From: Eubacteriaceae bacterium
GTDB lineage: Bacteria; Bacillota; Clostridia; Eubacteriales; Eubacteriaceae
Assembly (NCBI GenBank): GCA_012522805.1
Contig: JAAYJS010000025.1
Span: 1-64,000 of the forward strand
Reading direction: 5' to 3'
Length of the DNA stretch: 64,000 nucleotides
How positions within the stretch are numbered: position 1 is the stretch's first letter; every line of letters starts with the position of its first letter. A model generated the notes under the pieces. It did no database searches and was not told where the DNA came from. It was given only the letters and a program-made list of their open reading frames with translations. Positions 46,181 through 54,475 of the stretch are shown in pieces. Position numbers and translations under genes: made by a program.

Positions 46181-48561
46181 TGGATAAAAGAAGCATGCGT
46201 GTTTTGGAATTACATAAAATTCAAGAAAAATTGAAAGAATTCTGTAAAACCGGTGGGGGAAGACTAAAAGCTGAAAACATGTTGCCTATGTTAGAGACTT
46301 ATTTGGTGCAAGAAAGTTTGGAATCCACCGATGAAGCCTTACAGATGACATTGCGCAACGGAACCCCGCCCATTGCCGATGTTTTTGATGTAAAAGACTA
46401 TTTAAAAAGAGCGGAGATTGGCTCTACTCTGAGTTTCAAAGAGTTTCTCCGTATCGCGTCGATGCTCAAGGTATGCGAAGATGTCCAAGAATATTTTGAC
46501 GAAGATTTGGAGATCGGAAGCCTAAACTATCTGATTGACTATCGCGACAATATGGTGGATTGTAAGGATATTATCAAGGAAATTCAAAAGTCTATTCTCA
46601 GTGAATCGGAAATAGCGGACGATGCATCGCCGGAGCTGAAACGGATTCGTCACGAAATACAATTTAAAAACAGACGTATTAACGACGTGTTAGAGAGGAT
46701 CCTCAATTCTCAAGCTAACGAGAAGGCATTACAAGAAAAGATTGTAACTTTAAGGAGCAATCGCTACGTCATACCCGTTAAACAAGAGTATCGTTCACAA
46801 ATTAAAGGACATGTTTTAGATCGGTCTGCCTCCGGGGCTACTTTATTTATAGAACCGAGTCAAGTGGTTGAATTGAATAATGAATTGCGTTTGTTGGAAA
46901 TAGACGAAGATGTAGAAATTCAGCGCATTTTAATCGTATTGGGATCAGAGATTGCACTGCACCAAGAAGATATATTGGAAAATTACCGCTCGCTGATTGA
47001 ATTGGATTTCATTTTTGCAAAGGCTGCTTACGCTTTAGAAATCTACGCGACAAAACCCAAGCTGACAGAGAGCAAACACTTTTATCTGAAAAAGGCACGC
47101 CACCCCTTATTGGATCCTAAAACCGTCGTAGCTTCGGATATTTACATGCATACCGAAATTAACACCTTGGTCATTACCGGTCCCAACACCGGGGGTAAAA
47201 CCGTTACTTTAAAAACCATAGGTCTTTTAATTTTAATGGTTAAATGCGGGATGTTTATACCGGTGCAAGAAGGTTCTACAGTACATCTGTACAATCGAGT
47301 GCTGGCAGATATCGGCGACGAACAGAGTATCGAACAAAGCCTATCGACATTCTCCGCGCATTTGACCAATATCGTCCGAATTTTAAAAGTGGCCGATGAG
47401 GATTCCTTGGTTCTATTCGACGAATTGGGCGCCGGAACCGACCCAACAGAAGGGGCCGCCTTGGGGATTTCCATCATTGAATATCTGAAAGAACAAAAAA
47501 TTACAACGGTGGCCACCACCCACTATAGCGAAATAAAATCCTTTGCATTGGTGACTCCGGGCGTAACCAATGCTTCTGTAGAATTCGATGTAGAAACTCT
47601 GCAACCAACGTACCGTCTGCTCATCGGATTGCCCGGTAAATCCAATGCCTTCGAAATAGCACAAAAATTGGGTTTGTCCAGCGACATCATTGACGAGGCC
47701 AGAAAGCATATCGACACGAAAAAACTGCAATTTGAAGAAGTGTTGGTCAAAATAGAAAATAAGCAACGCCAAATCGATGCACTGCACCTGAAGGCACAAG
47801 AGGAGCATCGCGCTGCTCAATTGGAAAAAGAACGGCTTGAAGAGGAAAACAAGGCATTGCGTCAATCCAGCGAAGATATGATTCTGGCTGCACAAATGGA
47901 GGCGGAAGAACTACTGTCAGAAACCAGAGAAAAGACCGAACGGATTTACCGAGAAATTCGAAAAATGCAAAATCAGGCACGGTATTTTTCTGGCTCCAAT
48001 CGAGAATTGGAGGGTCTGCGAACAGAACTCCACGATCAGGAAAGAAAAATTCGTTCCAAAAAGAAACGCAAACCGAAACCACAAAGAGTTGGTGACAAGC
48101 TGAATTTAGAGGATGTAGAAAACGGCATGCAAGTTTTTGTAGAGAGTATTCAACAAAGAGGAGAAATCTTGGATATCTTGCCGAAGGAAAAGTCTGCCAT
48201 GGTTTTCGCAGGCAGCATGAAATTAAAAGTACCCATCCATCAACTCTCTTATGTTGAAGAGACATCAAAAAAGGAACCCTTTAAAACAAATAAAAAAAGA
48301 CACAGCGTTGATAAAGCCCCCTTTGATCCAAAATTAGATATACGGGGTTTTGACAGCCAGGAAGGTGTCTTTAGAGTAGAAAAGTTTTTATCCGATGCTT
48401 TGCTGGCAAACGTCGAAGAAGTCATCATTATACACGGCAAGGGTACAGGAGTCTTGAAAACTGCCGTTCACCAATACTTAAAAGACAATAAACAAATTAA
48501 ATCTTTTCGTTTTGGCACCCCTTCAGAAGGCTCTTATGGCGCTACAGTAGTGGCGTTGTAG
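46180..48561 (+). CDS. mutS2: Endonuclease MutS2 with Smr domain
   Basis: This 793-residue protein carries MutS core and ATPase domains (Walker A GPNTGGKTVTLKT near residue 330, Walker B LVLFDELGAGTDPTEGA near 408), a long coiled coil (about 510-630) and a C-terminal Smr domain (LDIRGFDSQEG to the end, with HGKGTGVL). It lacks the mismatch-recognition domain. MutS2 family members resolve recombination intermediates, and in Bacillus MutS2 also rescues collided ribosomes. The start overlaps the U32 stop by one base. It ends the seven-gene run. Confidence 0.97.
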   Translation: MDKRSMRVLELHKIQEKLKEFCKTGGGRLKAENMLPMLETYLVQESLESTDEALQMTLRNGTPPIADVFDVKDYLKRAEIGSTLSFKEFLRIASMLKVCEDVQEYFDEDLEIGSLNYLIDYRDNMVDCKDIIKEIQKSILSESEIADDASPELKRIRHEIQFKNRRINDVLERILNSQANEKALQEKIVTLRSNRYVIPVKQEYRSQIKGHVLDRSASGATLFIEPSQVVELNNELRLLEIDEDVEIQRILIVLGSEIALHQEDILENYRSLIELDFIFAKAAYALEIYATKPKLTESKHFYLKKARHPLLDPKTVVASDIYMHTEINTLVITGPNTGGKTVTLKTIGLLILMVKCGMFIPVQEGSTVHLYNRVLADIGDEQSIEQSLSTFSAHLTNIVRILKVADEDSLVLFDELGAGTDPTEGAALGISIIEYLKEQKITTVATTHYSEIKSFALVTPGVTNASVEFDVETLQPTYRLLIGLPGKSNAFEIAQKLGLSSDIIDEARKHIDTKKLQFEEVLVKIENKQRQIDALHLKAQEEHRAAQLEKERLEEENKALRQSSEDMILAAQMEAEELLSETREKTERIYREIRKMQNQARYFSGSNRELEGLRTELHDQERKIRSKKKRKPKPQRVGDKLNLEDVENGMQVFVESIQQRGEILDILPKEKSAMVFAGSMKLKVPIHQLSYVEETSKKEPFKTNKKRHSVDKAPFDPKLDIRGFDSQEGVFRVEKFLSDALLANVEEVIIIHGKGTGVLKTAVHQYLKDNKQIKSFRFGTPSEGSYGATVVAL

Positions 48562-48574
48562 GGTAACTACTGTA
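48543..48574. repeat. Inverted repeat over the mutS2 stop codon
   Basis: TACAGTAGT (48543-48551) and ACTACTGTA (48566-48574) are a perfect 9-bp inverted repeat with a 14-bp centre. There is no T tract, so it is not a standard terminator. It could be an mRNA stability element or an operator for the regulator gene that follows. Confidence 0.55.
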
Positions 48575-48620
48575 ATTCATAATGAGTTTGATTAAAGAAT
48601 ACTTTATTTTAAGATAAAAG

Positions 48621-48649
48621 TTGACAAACCAACAACATTTATGTATTCT
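48621..48649 (+). promoter_or_regulatory. Promoter for the Fur-family gene
   Basis: TTGACA (48621-48626), 17 bp, TATTCT (48644-48649). A/T-rich dyad-like sequence at 48602-48620 (CTTTATTTTAAGATAAAAG) abuts the -35 box and could be an autoregulatory operator. Confidence 0.7.
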
Positions 48650-48674
48650 ATTTGTAAGAGGCGAGTTGATTATA

Positions 48675-49082
48675 ATGCAAAAAATTCAAGAATATAGAGC
48701 TAAAATAAAAGAGGTTGGGTTAAAAGCAACCCCACAACGGATCAGCATTTTAAAGGTTTTAACAGAAACCGATTGTCACCCCAGTGCGGATATGTTGATT
48801 AAAATGTTGGAAAAAGAAGGACATGTGATGTCTGTTGGTACCATCTACAATATTTTAGACACCTTTGAAGAAAAGGGACTCATTATCAAACTCCACGACC
48901 AAAACGAAGTGATGCGTTTTGATGCGATCACCACTTTTCACGTTCATATGATAGACGATGAAACGAACAACATTCAAGATGTACACGATGAAAAGCTAGA
49001 AAGCCTCATCACTCAACGTTTAAATGAAATTTTGCCGGAAGGGTTGACATACAACCATATGGAATTGATTTTGAGAGTATAA
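48675..49082 (+). CDS. Fur/PerR-family transcriptional regulator lacking structural cysteines
   Basis: This protein of about 135 residues has the Fur winged helix (GLKATPQRISILKVL, HPSADMLIKML, VGTIYNILDTFEEKGLI). The regulatory region keeps HVHMI (H89, H91), but the CxxC expected right after it reads DDET, and the second CxxC near the C terminus is absent, because the protein ends at ELILRV. The only cysteine is C34. The structural zinc site of PerR/Fur is thus lost. Start: ATG 48675; an in-frame TTG at 48666 is closer to AAGAGG. An upstream TTG at 48621 is the -35 box and cannot be the start. Confidence 0.85.
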   Translation: MQKIQEYRAKIKEVGLKATPQRISILKVLTETDCHPSADMLIKMLEKEGHVMSVGTIYNILDTFEEKGLIIKLHDQNEVMRFDAITTFHVHMIDDETNNIQDVHDEKLESLITQRLNEILPEGLTYNHMELILRV

Positions 49083-49107
49083 TAAGAAGTTGCAAAGAGA
49101 CCAAAGT

Positions 49108-49137
49108 AAAAAGAGACACGTCAGTGATCTCTTTTTT
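49108..49137 (+). terminator. Terminator after the Fur-family gene
   Basis: AAAAAGAGACAC pairs with GTG-A-TCTCTTTTT around GTCA, with one bulged A, and continues into a T run. Confidence 0.82.
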
Positions 49138-49301
49138 GTATTTTAGGGCATCTTTTTCATACCGGATTCAAAGCGGATTGGCTTTACAACCGATTATTCA
49201 GATAGTCGGTGATTCTATCACTGCAAAAATTGGGTTCAACTTGAGTTGTAGAATTGTAAAGAAAGCTTCATAAAATCTTTTGAAAAAAGTATGTAAATAA
49301 A

Positions 49302-49330
49302 TTGAAAAGAACCAACAAATGATGTAAAAT
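49302..49330 (+). promoter_or_regulatory. Promoter for the two-component system
   Basis: TTGAAA (49302-49307), 17 bp, TAAAAT (49325-49330), 68 bp before the response regulator start. Confidence 0.68.
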
Positions 49331-49339
49331 TAAGGTATT

Positions 49340-49370
49340 GAGGATATACTGTTTTCATTGTCCTATCCTC
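49340..49370 (+). promoter_or_regulatory. Leader hairpin of the two-component system
   Basis: GAGGATA (49340-49346) and TATCCTC (49364-49370) form a perfect 7-bp stem with a 17-nt loop in the 5' untranslated region, at the expected transcript start. It could stabilise the transcript or be a DNA operator. Confidence 0.45.
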
Positions 49371-49397
49371 AGAGATAAAACAAGGAGGTACGAATCA

Positions 49398-50066
49398 ATG
49401 AGAATATTGTTCATAGAAGATGAAATAAAAATTACCGACGCATTGCAGGAGTTATGTAAAATTCAGAACATAGATTGTGATGTTGCAAACGATGGAGAAG
49501 AAGGTCTATTGTTTGCATTAAATCCCATATATGACGTCATCGTTTTGGACATCATGTTGCCTTTAAAAAGCGGTTTGGAAATCTTAAAAGAAATCAGGGA
49601 AGGGGACATCAAAACACCGGTACTCATGCTGACCGCAAAGGGTACGGTGGATGACAAAGTTAAAGGTTTGGATTTAGGTGCCGACGACTATTTAGTGAAA
49701 CCTTTTTCTGCAAAAGAGCTCTTTGCTCGAATTCGTGCATTGAGCAGACGTCCGGATCAAGACATTAAAGGAGAAATCATCACCTACGAAGATTTGGAAT
49801 TTAACACCAAAAAGAATGTTTTGGAAGCCAAAGGCACGGAGTACAAATTATCGGTCAAAGAATCCAAGATATTGGAAATGTTGTTGAAACGCCCCAACCA
49901 AGTCTTTACAAGAGAGCAAATACTGGACCGTGTATGGGGGTTTGACAAAGAAGTCAACGAAAATAATATTGAAATATATGTACATAATTTGAGGAAAAAA
50001 ATACTGGACACCAATGTAAAAATCGATACCATTCGTGGAGTCGGTTACTCCATTGGCAAAAGATAA
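49398..50066 (+). CDS. OmpR-family response regulator
   Basis: This 222-residue regulator has a receiver domain (acidic pocket in IEDE, phosphoacceptor D51 in VIVLDIMLPLKSG, Lys in DDYLVKPFS) and a C-terminal winged-helix DNA-binding domain (RPNQVFTREQILDRVWG, NIEIYVHNLRKKI). The frame is open from 49338, but ATG 49398 after AAGGAGG gives the canonical start. The histidine kinase follows 6 bp downstream. Confidence 0.95.
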   Translation: MRILFIEDEIKITDALQELCKIQNIDCDVANDGEEGLLFALNPIYDVIVLDIMLPLKSGLEILKEIREGDIKTPVLMLTAKGTVDDKVKGLDLGADDYLVKPFSAKELFARIRALSRRPDQDIKGEIITYEDLEFNTKKNVLEAKGTEYKLSVKESKILEMLLKRPNQVFTREQILDRVWGFDKEVNENNIEIYVHNLRKKILDTNVKIDTIRGVGYSIGKR

Positions 50067-50072
50067 TCCTCT

Positions 50073-51323
50073 ATGTTTCGGGAAATTAAAAGACAAATCG
50101 CGCTGTTTTCCACTTCAACACTGGTCGTTTTTTTAGTGGTGTTCGTCAGCGCGATTGTATTTTTTATGAATTGGTCCCTCCGTTACTCCGGAGAGATTTA
50201 TTTATTCGATACAGCCAATAGTCTCATATCCAGAAATACCTTTTCCGAAAGTATAGGAGATGACCGCTTTAATATTGTACGAACGGATTATGACCAAACC
50301 GGTTATGATTATATCAAATGGAACAGCAACGATATGATCGTAGAAAATAAAGTCAGCCAAGAGGGGTTGATTGTAAAAGGATATAAAAACTTACAAAATC
50401 ACAGAAATTATAAGGGATACGAAAACTTTGAGTTAAACGGGATCTCTTATCGCATGTATCAAACCGACTATACGAAGGAAGGTAATACCTATACTTTGCA
50501 AGTCTTTCAGAATACATCTGCAGAGAAAAGCTTGATGGCAAAAACGGTCAGTTTTTTAATTGTAATCGGTGCAGCCGGTGCCATTGTCTTGTTTCCGATT
50601 TCTTATTTAATCGCAGGCAAAAACTTGCAACCCATCAAAACGTCCTATGAAGCTCAAAAGAAATTTGTTGCCGATGCCTCCCACGAGCTGCGGACACCCT
50701 TGGCAGTTATTCAATCCAATTTAGATGTGTTGGAGTTCAAAGAAGATGAAACCATCAAAGAGAATGCACAATGGTTAAACAATATTGGAAACGAAGCTCA
50801 AACAATGGGTAAGCTCATTGGTAATTTACTCTTAATTGCCCAAGCGGACAATCAACAGATCGTTCTTGAAAAAACCGAATTCGACCTTTCGGAATTGTGC
50901 CGTGAATTGGTGGCATTAATGCACAGCATTGCCCTTGAAAACGGTGTTGTGATCCAAACGACCCTTCCCGATGAGGTTATTTATTGTGGAGATAGAGAAC
51001 AAATCAAACAAGCATTGCGTATTTTAATAGATAACGCCATCAAATACTCCAACGGTCAGGGAACCGTCACGATCACACTATGTGAAACGAAGTCGTCGAT
51101 TTCCGTTTCTGTTCAAGACGAAGGCATCGGTATGAGTGAGGAAGCGCGACAAAAGATCTTTGACAGATTTTACCGTGTTGACGACGCACGCCATCGTGAA
51201 AAGGGTGGCTTTGGTCTGGGGTTGAATATAGCCGATGCTATTGTCAAAATGCATAAAGGTAAAATTCATGTCACTTCGGAGTTGAATGTGGGCAGTACCT
51301 TTACGATGACTTTACCCAAATAA
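50073..51323 (+). CDS. Sensor histidine kinase without HAMP domain
   Basis: This 416-residue membrane kinase has TM1 (about 12-33), an extracellular sensor loop of about 125 residues with many Tyr and Asn and no recognised domain, TM2 (about 159-181), then almost directly the HisKA domain with H204 in DASHELRTPLAV. Only about 20 residues separate TM2 from the H-box region, so no HAMP linker is present. HATPase motifs follow: N-box LRILIDNAIKYSN, G1 VQDEGIGMS, G2 GGFGLGLNIA. The signal sensed is unknown. Confidence 0.93.
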   Translation: MFREIKRQIALFSTSTLVVFLVVFVSAIVFFMNWSLRYSGEIYLFDTANSLISRNTFSESIGDDRFNIVRTDYDQTGYDYIKWNSNDMIVENKVSQEGLIVKGYKNLQNHRNYKGYENFELNGISYRMYQTDYTKEGNTYTLQVFQNTSAEKSLMAKTVSFLIVIGAAGAIVLFPISYLIAGKNLQPIKTSYEAQKKFVADASHELRTPLAVIQSNLDVLEFKEDETIKENAQWLNNIGNEAQTMGKLIGNLLLIAQADNQQIVLEKTEFDLSELCRELVALMHSIALENGVVIQTTLPDEVIYCGDREQIKQALRILIDNAIKYSNGQGTVTITLCETKSSISVSVQDEGIGMSEEARQKIFDRFYRVDDARHREKGGFGLGLNIADAIVKMHKGKIHVTSELNVGSTFTMTLPK

Positions 51324-51352
51324 TTTTTCTATATGGATGAGGAGAAATATTT

Positions 51353-51817
51353 TTGAATATTGTATTATATCAACCTGAAATACCCCAGAACACAGGCAAC
51401 ATTGCCAGAACTGCAGCGGTAAGTGCCTCGACTTTGCATCTCATTAAACCTATGGGATTTTCCCTATCGGAAAAAGCATTGAGACGCGCCGGTCTCGATT
51501 ATTGGAACTTGTTGGACGTGCATGTTTACGAGAATTTTGAAGACTTTAAAAAAACGTATCCAAATCAACAATTATATTTATTGACCACGCATGCGCAAAA
51601 GAGTTATGCAGATTATCATTACAGACCGGACGATTTTTTTATGTTCGGTAAAGAGACAGCTGGAGTTCCCGAATATATTCACAAGGATCCGCTCGTCACA
51701 TCCATTCGCATTCCGATGTTGGATTTAGAACAAGCCAGATCATTGAATTTGTCCAATGCTGTCAGTATCATCCTATATGAAGCGTTGAAACAAAATAGTT
51801 TTCCAAATCTAAGGTAA
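51353..51817 (+). CDS. trmL: tRNA (cytidine(34)-2'-O)-methyltransferase
   Basis: This 154-residue SPOUT methyltransferase modifies the wobble base ribose of tRNA-Leu species. It begins NIVLYQPEIPQNTGNIARTA, with MFGKETAGVP near residue 98 and a C-terminal RSLNLSNAVSIILYE knot motif. Length is standard. The start is TTG, 7 nt after GGAG. It is 29 bp downstream of the kinase and 2 bp upstream of the fumarase alpha gene, so it is probably cotranscribed with them. Confidence 0.94.
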   Translation: MNIVLYQPEIPQNTGNIARTAAVSASTLHLIKPMGFSLSEKALRRAGLDYWNLLDVHVYENFEDFKKTYPNQQLYLLTTHAQKSYADYHYRPDDFFMFGKETAGVPEYIHKDPLVTSIRIPMLDLEQARSLNLSNAVSIILYEALKQNSFPNLR

Positions 51818-51819
51818 AA

Positions 51820-52665
51820 ATGAAAAGAATTCATGTCGATCAAATTGAAAAAGCTATTGAAGAAATGTGCATAGAGGCGAACTATGTATTGCCTGTGGAT
51901 GTAAAAAACGAGATCTATGAGGCGATGAAAACCCCTGCAACGGAGTTAGAGGCGCGCACTTTAGAAATCATGCTTAAAAATATTGAGATGGCAGAAACGC
52001 AACAAATGGCCATATGTCAAGACACCGGCATGGTCATCGTATACATTACCATGGGGCAAAACACGTGTATTGAGGGCGGTTATATAGAAGATGCCATCCA
52101 TCGAGGTGTTGCTGCGGGTTACGAGAAAGGTTATTTGCGTAAGTCGATTGTCAAGGACCCGATATTGCGTGAAAACACAAAAAACAATTGCCCGGCCGTC
52201 ATTCATTATCGGTTGGTCCCCGAAGATTGTTTTCGACTAACCCTATCGGTTAAAGGCTTTGGCTCTGAGAACGCCAGTCAGCTTAAAATGCTGAAACCAT
52301 CGGATGGTGTAGAGGGCATTGTGGACTTTGTTACATCTTCTGTGATAGAAAAAGCTCCTAATGCTTGTGCGCCCCTAGTTGTGGGTGTTGGCATAGGCGG
52401 TACTTTCGAGAAAGTGGCAGCATTAGCAAAGCAAGCCTTGATGCGACCCTTAAAACAAGCCCACCCCGAATCTCATATTCAAAACTTGGAGGAAACTTTG
52501 CTTCAAAAAATAAATGATTCCGGTGTCGGTCCCATGGGTTTCGGTGGCAACACGACAGCCTTGGCGGTTCATATAGAAACCTACCCAACCCACATAGCGG
52601 GTTTACCGGTAGCGGTTAATATTTGCTGTTACTTGAACAGGCACGTCACCAGGAGCTTGCTATGA
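51820..52665 (+). CDS. Class I fumarate hydratase (or tartrate dehydratase) alpha subunit
   Basis: This 281-residue Fe-S hydro-lyase subunit corresponds to the N-terminal half of FumA. Cysteines likely to bind the 4Fe-4S cluster are in MAICQDTGMV, NNCPAVIHYRL and NACAPLVVGVGIGG. GFGGNTTALAV near the C terminus is typical. The family interconverts fumarate and malate, or acts on tartrate; sequence alone does not separate these. It overlaps the beta subunit gene by 4 bp (ATGA). Confidence 0.92.
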   Translation: MKRIHVDQIEKAIEEMCIEANYVLPVDVKNEIYEAMKTPATELEARTLEIMLKNIEMAETQQMAICQDTGMVIVYITMGQNTCIEGGYIEDAIHRGVAAGYEKGYLRKSIVKDPILRENTKNNCPAVIHYRLVPEDCFRLTLSVKGFGSENASQLKMLKPSDGVEGIVDFVTSSVIEKAPNACAPLVVGVGIGGTFEKVAALAKQALMRPLKQAHPESHIQNLEETLLQKINDSGVGPMGFGGNTTALAVHIETYPTHIAGLPVAVNICCYLNRHVTRSLL

Positions 52666-53198
52666 AAGAAAAAACAATCGACCTTCCCTTAAAAAATGAA
52701 GAAGAAATCAAAGAATTGCAAGTCGGCGATTGGCTGTATTTAAATGGTACGATTTACGTTGCCCGAGACGCTGCCCACCTGCGCATTGCAGAAAGGTTGT
52801 CGCTTGGGGAACCCTTACCCTTTCCATTAAAAAATCAAGCCATTTATTACATGGGGCCTGCTCCGGCAAAACCGGGACAGGTTATAGGATCTGCCGGCCC
52901 AACAACTGCTACACGTATGGACCGATACACACCACAACTCCTAGATATGGGTTTAAAAGTAATGATTGGAAAGGGACGTCGTTCAGCAGCGGTTATCAAT
53001 AGTATGATTGAAAACGGTGGGGTATACCTTGCTGCCATCGGTGGTGCTGCTGCCTATTATGCGAATTGTATCCAAAGCCAAGAGGTGATTGCCTACGAAG
53101 ATTTGGGAGCAGAAGCTATTTTAAAAATAGACGTTCGAAATTTTCCAGCCGTCGTGGCAATCGATTCATTCGGCAACAGTATTTATGATAAAGAATAG
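52662..53198 (+). CDS. Class I fumarate hydratase (or tartrate dehydratase) beta subunit
   Basis: This 178-residue partner matches the C-terminal half of FumA: LQVGDWLYLNGTIYVARDAAH, IYYMGPAPAKPGQVIGSAGP, TTATRMD and GKGRRS, then GGAAAYYAN. The frame is open from 52623, but ATG 52662 after AGGAG lies on the alpha stop codon. The split two-gene form is common in anaerobes and archaea. The aminotransferase follows 14 bp downstream. Confidence 0.93.
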   Translation: MKEKTIDLPLKNEEEIKELQVGDWLYLNGTIYVARDAAHLRIAERLSLGEPLPFPLKNQAIYYMGPAPAKPGQVIGSAGPTTATRMDRYTPQLLDMGLKVMIGKGRRSAAVINSMIENGGVYLAAIGGAAAYYANCIQSQEVIAYEDLGAEAILKIDVRNFPAVVAIDSFGNSIYDKE

Positions 53199-53212
53199 TA
53201 AAAGAGGTAAAC

Positions 53213-54445
53213 ATGAGTCAAATGGTTATTGATAGCTGTCTGAGAGCAGGGGGGAGCGATCCCATCTTTCGAATGGCAGCCATGGCAAATGAAAAGAAAG
53301 CAGAAATTGGAAAAGATAAAGTGATCGACTCGACTTTGGGCGCTTTGTTCGATGATGCCGGTCGTCTCGTGTGCTTTGATGCGGTGTACGATACGATGAA
53401 ATCCTTAGACAATTGCGACATCGCAAGTTACGCTGGGATTGGTGGCATACCCTCCTATTTAAAGAGCGCGATCGGTGACTGTTTCGGCGACGACTTGCCC
53501 GATGCTTATATAGAAGCTGTGGCAACACCCGGCGGGACCGGTGCTATCCGTCATGCTTTTTGCAATTATACAGAATTAGGCGATGCGATTTTGGTTTCTG
53601 ATTGGCATTGGCAACCCTACGAAACCATAGCTGCAGAAAATAGAAGGCAAGTGGCTTTCTTTCCTTTGTTCAACGACAAGAATGCCTTTCATCTGTCTGC
53701 TTTTAAAGAGAAGTTTAACGAACTAGCCGAAAAGCAAAAGAGAGTTTTAACGGTGTTGAACACACCGGCACATAACCCGACGGGTTATTCGATCTCTACT
53801 GAAGAATGGCAGGCTATTCTCTCCTTTTTAAAAGAGAAAGCCGAAAGTGGCATACCCATCATCGTTCTGTGCGACATCGCTTATATCGACTATGCCAGCA
53901 AGGAGGAACGTGCCTTTACGCAGTTATTATCGGATTTGCCGGAAAATGTTTTATTCTTATTTGCCTTTTCCGCATCTAAAAGCTACACCATGTACGGTTT
54001 GCGAAACGGTGCTTTAATTTGTTTATCTTCCAGCGAGGAGACTGTAAAGGAATTTGTAAACACATGCTCTTTTTCCAATAGGGGTACGTGGTCCAACGGA
54101 ACACGGTGCGCTATGGAAATTGTTGCAAAAATCAAAGAAAATCCAGAGTTACAGGCAAGATTTTCTGCGGAACGAAACAAACATAAAGCCGTCCTTCAAA
54201 AAAGAGCGGAGGCGTTCTTGAAAGCTGCAGAAAAAGCTCAACTGCCGACCTTACCTTATAAAAGTGGTTTTTTTATTACAATCCCTTGTGAACAGTCACA
54301 AAAAGTTGCGGAAAGATTGATGGAAGACAACCTCTTCATGGTGGCAATTAATGGCGGTCTGAGATTTGCCGTATGCGCCGTACCGGAATTTCAATGTGCA
54401 CAAGCACCGAAAATGATCGCCAATGCGATTCAAGTGGTTTCATGA
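53213..54445 (+). CDS. Class I/II PLP-dependent aminotransferase
   Basis: This 410-residue fold-type I enzyme resembles aspartate/aromatic aminotransferases: ASYAGIGGIPSYLKSA near residue 76, VATPGGTGAIRHAF near 103, NTPAHNPTGYSIS near 183 (PLP-contacting Asn), an Asp in VLCDIAYIDYA, and the PLP Lys in FSASKSYTMYGLRNGA near 257. The amino acid used is not determined. The neighbouring fumarase suggests aspartate-oxaloacetate-malate chemistry, which is inference. AGAGG precedes the ATG. Confidence 0.87.
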   Translation: MSQMVIDSCLRAGGSDPIFRMAAMANEKKAEIGKDKVIDSTLGALFDDAGRLVCFDAVYDTMKSLDNCDIASYAGIGGIPSYLKSAIGDCFGDDLPDAYIEAVATPGGTGAIRHAFCNYTELGDAILVSDWHWQPYETIAAENRRQVAFFPLFNDKNAFHLSAFKEKFNELAEKQKRVLTVLNTPAHNPTGYSISTEEWQAILSFLKEKAESGIPIIVLCDIAYIDYASKEERAFTQLLSDLPENVLFLFAFSASKSYTMYGLRNGALICLSSSEETVKEFVNTCSFSNRGTWSNGTRCAMEIVAKIKENPELQARFSAERNKHKAVLQKRAEAFLKAAEKAQLPTLPYKSGFFITIPCEQSQKVAERLMEDNLFMVAINGGLRFAVCAVPEFQCAQAPKMIANAIQVVS

Positions 54446-54475
54446 GTTGAAGAAAGGTAAATTAGGAAAGTAAGC

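Larger units (their letters stand above)
49083..49397. other. Gene-free interval between fur-like gene and response regulator
   Basis: The 315 bp hold a terminator (49108-49137), a promoter (49302-49330) and a leader hairpin (49340-49370). Between 49140 and 49300 I see only small possible hairpins, such as CAAC-TTGA-GTTG near 49228-49239, and no coding signal. Confidence 0.7.

Noticed and set aside
47413-47895. 160-residue open frame on the minus strand
   Set aside because: It lies wholly inside mutS2, has no ribosome site and a composition typical of an antisense shadow frame.
48621-48674. Upstream extension of the Fur-family protein from TTG 48621
   Set aside because: That TTG is the first base triplet of a consensus -35 box, and the added residues do not resemble the family.
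49140-49300. Possible small RNA or leader in the stretch before the two-component system
   Set aside because: Only weak, short hairpins are present, with no promoter upstream and no terminator after them.
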